A DNA stretch of 64,000 bases from CAVQXR01 sp963717955 (GTDB taxonomy: Bacteria; Actinomycetota; Thermoleophilia; Gaiellales; Gaiellaceae). Below are positions 60,409 through 64,000 of the stretch, piece by piece (the stretch's first letter is position 1; every line of letters begins with the position of its first letter). A model generated the notes under the pieces. That model saw only the letters and a program-made list of their open reading frames with translations. It was not told where the DNA came from and did no database searches. The position numbers and the translations under genes are program-made. The stretch spans positions 620,001 to 684,000 of the forward strand of contig CAVQXR010000001.1 in the NCBI GenBank assembly GCA_963717955.1, in the 5' to 3' direction.

Positions 60409-61223
60409 TGCATCACGGCGGCACGTTCAGCGAGCAGGCGCTCGGCCCGGACCCGGTGCTCGGGAACAGGTCGAGCGGCTACGCCTCGGCCGCGCTCGTC
60501 GATGCCTCGACCGGGTCGAGCTCCCAGCGGGTCGCGGTCTCGCAACTCGCGGCCGGCGGAGGGATCGAGCGCCACTTCCATTCCTACGAGGAGGTGGCGT
60601 ACGTCCTCGCGGGCCGCGTCGAGCTCACCCTCGGCGACATCGTGCGCGAGCTCGGTCGCGACGATTTTGCGCTGATGCAGACAGGGGTTCCCCATGCGTG
60701 GCGCAACGCCGGCCCCGAGCCCGCGCGCTGGCTCGACATCTCGGCGCCGCAGCCCAAGCCGGCGGGAGGAGACTTCTCCGACACGTTCTTCGGGCCCAGG
60801 GACGCCGAGGTCGACGCATCGGCGCTCGTCGGGCACTTCGACGAGAGCCAGCTGCCCCCGCTCGCCCTGGCCGGCTTCACGGCCGCAAACGTTGCGAACG
60901 CCTCGCTCAAGATGCTCGTCGACCCGAGCTTCGGGGCCGCGCACCTGAACTTCTTCGTCGTGCAGTACGCGGACGGCGGGCTGATCAAGGAGCACGACCA
61001 CGCGTTCGAGGAGGCCTACTTCTTCCTCCAGGGCGAGATCGAGGCGCTCGCGGACGGCGAGACGCGGATCCTGCGCGCGGGTGACTACTTCTGGACCGGG
61101 ATCGGCTGTCCGCACGCGTTCCGAAACCGCTCGGGGAAGCCGGTGCGGTGGGTCGAGACCCAGGTGCCCCAGCCGCCGGTGCGCGAGGCCGCGCGCTTCA
61201 AGGCCGACTGGCCCTCGGCGTAG
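60405..61223 (+). CDS. bicupin protein of the hydroxyquinol cluster
   Basis: A 272-residue protein with two cupin domains. Each shows the metal motif: IERHFHSYEEVAYVLAG in the first (about residues 50-115) and IKEHDHAFEEAYFFLQG in the second (about 195-260). Both domains keep His-x-His and Glu ligands, so both may bind metal. It overlaps the dioxygenase stop by 4 bp and is thus translationally linked to aromatic catabolism. Its reaction is unknown; a ring-cleavage or isomerase role is possible. Confidence 0.8.
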   Translation: MMHHGGTFSEQALGPDPVLGNRSSGYASAALVDASTGSSSQRVAVSQLAAGGGIERHFHSYEEVAYVLAGRVELTLGDIVRELGRDDFALMQTGVPHAWRNAGPEPARWLDISAPQPKPAGGDFSDTFFGPRDAEVDASALVGHFDESQLPPLALAGFTAANVANASLKMLVDPSFGAAHLNFFVVQYADGGLIKEHDHAFEEAYFFLQGEIEALADGETRILRAGDYFWTGIGCPHAFRNRSGKPVRWVETQVPQPPVREAARFKADWPSA

Positions 61224-61233
61224 CGGGCGACCC

Positions 61234-62277
61234 TACGTTGGCCGGCCGCCGGGCGTACCGGCCTCGGCGGGCGCCGGGGCACGCACGATCCGAAGCCGTC
61301 GCTGCACCGGGAAGAGGCGAGGTCGAACCGGCGGGCGAGCAGGCTCCACAGCCCGCCGGAGCCCAGAGCATGACGATCACCGCGACGGCCCCGAGGGCAA
61401 TCAGGTACCAGACCCCGTAGTCGGCGAGCAGCTCCTGGAGGACGAAGAAGACGGCCGTACCCAGAATCGGGCCCTCGATCGTCCCGATGCCGCCGACAAC
61501 GACGATGAAGATCATGTAGACCGTCCAGTTGACGGTGAAGGCGGCGTCGGGCTGGATCCGCAGCAGATTGAGGTACACGACTCCGCCGGCGAAAGCACAG
61601 CCGAACGCGGCCACGAGGTAGACGATCACCTTCGCCCGCAGGACGTCGACTCCGAGGCTCTGGGCGCCCGTCTCGTTGTCGCGGATCGCCGTCAACGCCA
61701 GTCCGAGACGGGAGCGGAGGATCAGGTAGACGACGAGGACGGCGCCCACGCCGGCGGCGAGCGCGAGCCAGTAGGCACCGTTGTCGCGGGCGGCGCGCCC
61801 GAGCTCGGCCGCCGACGAGACGGTGGTCCCGGTGCCGCTGCCGAGCTCCGCGTTGTTGGCGATGACGAGGCGGTACACCTCGGCGATCACCCAGGTTCCG
61901 ATCGCGAAGTAGCCGCCTCGAAGCCGGAAGGCGAGGCCCGCAGTCGGGACGGCGATCACGGTCGCGGCGAGCGCGGCGACGAGCACCGCGAGGAACGGGT
62001 GGAGGCCGGCCTTGTCGCCGAGGACGAAGAGTCCGTAGGCGCCGAGCCCGATGTAACGCCTGCTGACCGATCGAGACGAGACCCGCGTAGCCGGCGAGGA
62101 GGTTCCACATCTGTGCGAGCGCGAGCAGGGTGAGCGCGTCGATGAGCGTGTGGACGACTGCCCGACGACGCCCAGAACGGCACCGTGACGAGGACCGCGA
62201 GCGCGGCGATGCCCACGACCGTGCCGGCACGGCTGGCTCGGGTCGTGCCGGACGACCGAGAAGCTGCGCTCGCTCAC
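61234..62277 (-). CDS. livM: LIV-type ABC transporter permease LivM, frameshifted
   Basis: A polytopic permease of the branched-chain amino-acid ABC class, which also serves aromatic acids and amides. Conserved stretches include LALAQMWNLLAGYAGLVSIG, GYFAIGTWVIAEVYRL, LTAIRDNETGAQSLGVDVLR and VVVGGIGTIEGPILG. Frame changes near 61350, 62055, 62160 and 62235. The C-terminus runs in a third frame to a TAG at 61234-61236. The GTG start overlaps the livH stop (GTGA). Confidence 0.83.
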
Positions 62278-63168
62278 GACGCCGCCGATCGAGCGAAGAG
62301 GCCCGTCGGCCGCATCGGCGAGCACGGCGAGAAAGACGAGGTGACCTGCGAGGATGCCGCCCCAGCCGGGAGAGATCCCCGCGCTGAACGCGATCTGGGT
62401 GCCGACCGTCTGGGCAACGCCGAGGACGATGCCCCCGACGAGCGTGCCCCAGAGCGAGCCGAGCCCGCCGATGATCACCGCCTCGAACGCGAAGATCAGC
62501 CGTACCGGCCCGTCGCTCGGGCGCGAACGTCGTCCTCATGCCGAAGAAGACCCCGGCGAGCGCGACCGTCGCGAGGGCGATGCGCCATGGCGAGCGCGTA
62601 GACGCGACGATGGTCGATGCCCATCAGCTCGGCCGTGCGCCGGTCGTCGGCGGTGGCCCGCATGGCGCGCCCGAGCCGCGTCCTGCCGATCAGACAGCTG
62701 GAGGCTCCCGAGGAGACGCGACGCTGACGAGGAACGTGAGCAGCGGGAACCAGCCGACCGAGAGCTCGTCGGTGACGCGGATCGAGTCGGTCTCGATCGA
62801 GCCGGCGTCGATGCCTCGAGAGTCCGCCGAGAACGTCTCGAGCAGGACGTTCTGCAGGATGATCGCGATCCCGAACGTGACGAGCAGCGGCGGGAGCTCG
62901 CCGCTCTCGAGCGTGCGGTTCAGCACCGCGTACTGGAGCACGTAGCCGATCAGGAACATCGCCGGGACGACGAGGACGAGCCCGACCCACGGGCTGAACC
63001 CGCGGCGTCGACGACGGCGACGACGAGGAACGCGGCGAGGATGCTGAGGTCGCCGTGAGCGAGGTTCACGAGGCGCATGACGCCGAACACGAGCGAGAGC
63101 CCGGCCGCGAAGAGGGCGTAGAGCCCTCCGAGCAGGATCCCCTGAACGATCGCGTTGACCCAGGTCAG
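62274..63168 (-). CDS. livH: LIV-type ABC transporter permease LivH, frameshifted
   Basis: The second permease. Pieces in order are VNAIVQGILLGGLYALFAAG, LVFGVMRLVNLAHGDLSILA, PLLVTFGIAIILQNVLLETF, RTRLGRAMRATADDRRTAEL and GGLGSLWGTLVGGIVLGVAQ; the restored end is MRPTGLFARSAAS. At least four indels lie between 62290 and 63005. The start is uncertain: a CTG at 63168 begins the conserved region. Confidence 0.8.
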
Positions 63169-63185
63169 TCGACAGTCGAGCGCTT

Positions 63186-63889
63186 CTACGCAGTCCCGAA
63201 GTACGCGGTCGTGATCTGCTCGCGGCTCAGCTCGCCGGCGCGCCCCTGGAGCGAGACGCGGCCCTCGAGCAGGCAGTAGACGCGATCGGCCGCCTGGATC
63301 GCCTGGCCGACGTCCTGCTCGACGAGCAGGATCGTCGTCCCCGCCTCGACGATCGCCGGGATCGTCTCGTAGAGCTGCTTCACGACGACCGGCGCGAGGC
63401 CGAGCGAGACCTCGTCGAGCAGGAGGAGCCGTGGATTGGCCATCAGCGCGCGTCCGATCGCGAGCGCCTGCTGCTCGCCGCCCGAGAGCGTCGCTCCCGA
63501 GCGACGGGCGAGTGGGGCGAGCAGCGGGAACAGCTCGTAGACCTGCGGGACGCCCCAGCGACCCGGGCGCCGGCGGTACGCAGCCGATCAGGAGATTCTC
63601 CTCGACGGAGAGGCTCGGGAAGATGCGCCGGCCTTCCGGCACGAGCGAGATGCCGAGCTCGACCCGCGCGTGCGGCGGGAGCCGGCCGATCTCCTCGCCG
63701 TCGAACCGAACCTCCCCGGACGTGACGGGGACGCTGCCGGCGACTGCCCCGAGCAGCGTCGACTTGCCGGCACCGTTCGCGCCGATGATCGCGAGCGTCT
63801 CGCCCTCGTCGACCTCGCAGGCTGACGCCGAAGAGCGCCTGGAAGTCCCCGTAGAAGCCGTCGATGCCCTCGAGGCGGAGCAGCGTCAA
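63186..63889 (-). CDS. livF: LIV-type ABC transporter ATP-binding protein LivF, frameshifted
   Basis: An ABC ATPase. It begins TLLRLEGIDGFYGDFQALFG; the Walker A GANGAGKSTLLGAVAG and the signature and Walker B region LSGGEQQALAIGRAL with LLLLDEVSLGLAP can be read by moving between frames. The end AGELSREQITTAYFGTA is intact. Frame changes near 63560 and 63825. TTG 63889 is the likely start. Confidence 0.83.
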
Positions 63890-64000
63890 GGGGCGTCCGC
63901 TCCGAGGTAGACGTCGCGGACCTCGGGGCTGGCCATGACCGCCTGGGGTCGCCCTCGATCACCTTGCGGCCGAAGTCGAGCGCGACGAGGCGGTCGACGA
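63888..64000 (-). CDS. livG: LIV-type ABC transporter ATP-binding protein LivG, C-terminus only
   Basis: The C-terminal end of the second ABC ATPase, with VDRLVALDFGRKVIEGDP followed by VMASPEVRDVYLGADAP in a shifted frame. The gene continues beyond the window. The stop overlaps the livF start. Confidence 0.7.

Overview
The window is a high-GC, gene-dense chromosomal segment from an actinobacterium. The complete mraZ-to-ftsZ division and cell-wall cluster without ftsA, the frequent GTG and TTG starts, and genes whose start codon lies directly behind a -10 box all fit Actinobacteriota. The style suggests class Thermoleophilia (Gaiella or Solirubrobacter relatives), but that placement is an inference from general knowledge. 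No phage, plasmid, CRISPR or transposase gene is seen.

Layout: 0.2-5.3 kb holds a DNA glycosylase and cupin facing a hydantoinase/oxoprolinase pair (hyuA, hyuB) with a second cupin. 5.4-8.5 kb holds ogt with an ECF sigma factor, a DMT exporter and a PfkB-type kinase. 8.6-24.3 kb is the dcw cluster: mraZ, rsmH, ftsL, ftsI, a 690-bp repeat-rich gap, then murE, murF, mraY, murD, ftsW, murG, murC, murB, ftsQ and ftsZ. Most junctions are 1-4 bp stop/start overlaps. 24.3-26.4 kb is an almost gene-free stretch with hairpins, a 37-bp tandem array, an inverted repeat and a decayed gene. 26.4-30.6 kb carries two secreted RTX-type calcium-binding proteins. 30.7-37.2 kb holds the glycine cleavage operon (gcvT, gcvH, gcvPA, gcvPB), rlmN and a Ca2+/H+ antiporter, all with many frameshifts. 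37.3-43.7 kb has a Cys-rich small protein, a histidine kinase, nfo, gltX, an ECF sigma-propeller fusion, a universal stress protein and tRNA-Glu. 43.8-48.7 kb has a split TSUP transporter and a urease operon (ureA, B, C, F, D). 48.7-57 kb is mixed metabolism. 57.2-64 kb is an aromatic (hydroxyquinol) pathway followed by a LIV-type ABC transporter that runs off the window.

The most novel signal is a family of 168-bp palindrome-centred elements with CTAG-bounded terminal inverted repeats. There are four copies and one remnant. The central 26-nt hairpin shows compensatory base-pair changes between copies, and the element ends coincide with stop or start codons of neighbouring genes. One copy fills the ureA-ureB gap exactly. 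A second short repeat family has two copies, at 6.7 and 42.9 kb.

A second theme is leaderless transcription. Many genes have a TAnnnT-like box 6-9 nt before the start codon. By this rule murE would start at an ATC codon. MraZ-type TGGNN repeats at 10-bp spacing sit on the mraZ promoter.

Caution: 27.8-28.2, 30.9-36.8 and 61.3-64.0 kb contain dense single-base indels in otherwise well-conserved genes. These look like sequence errors rather than decay, so coordinates there mark whole reconstructed genes.
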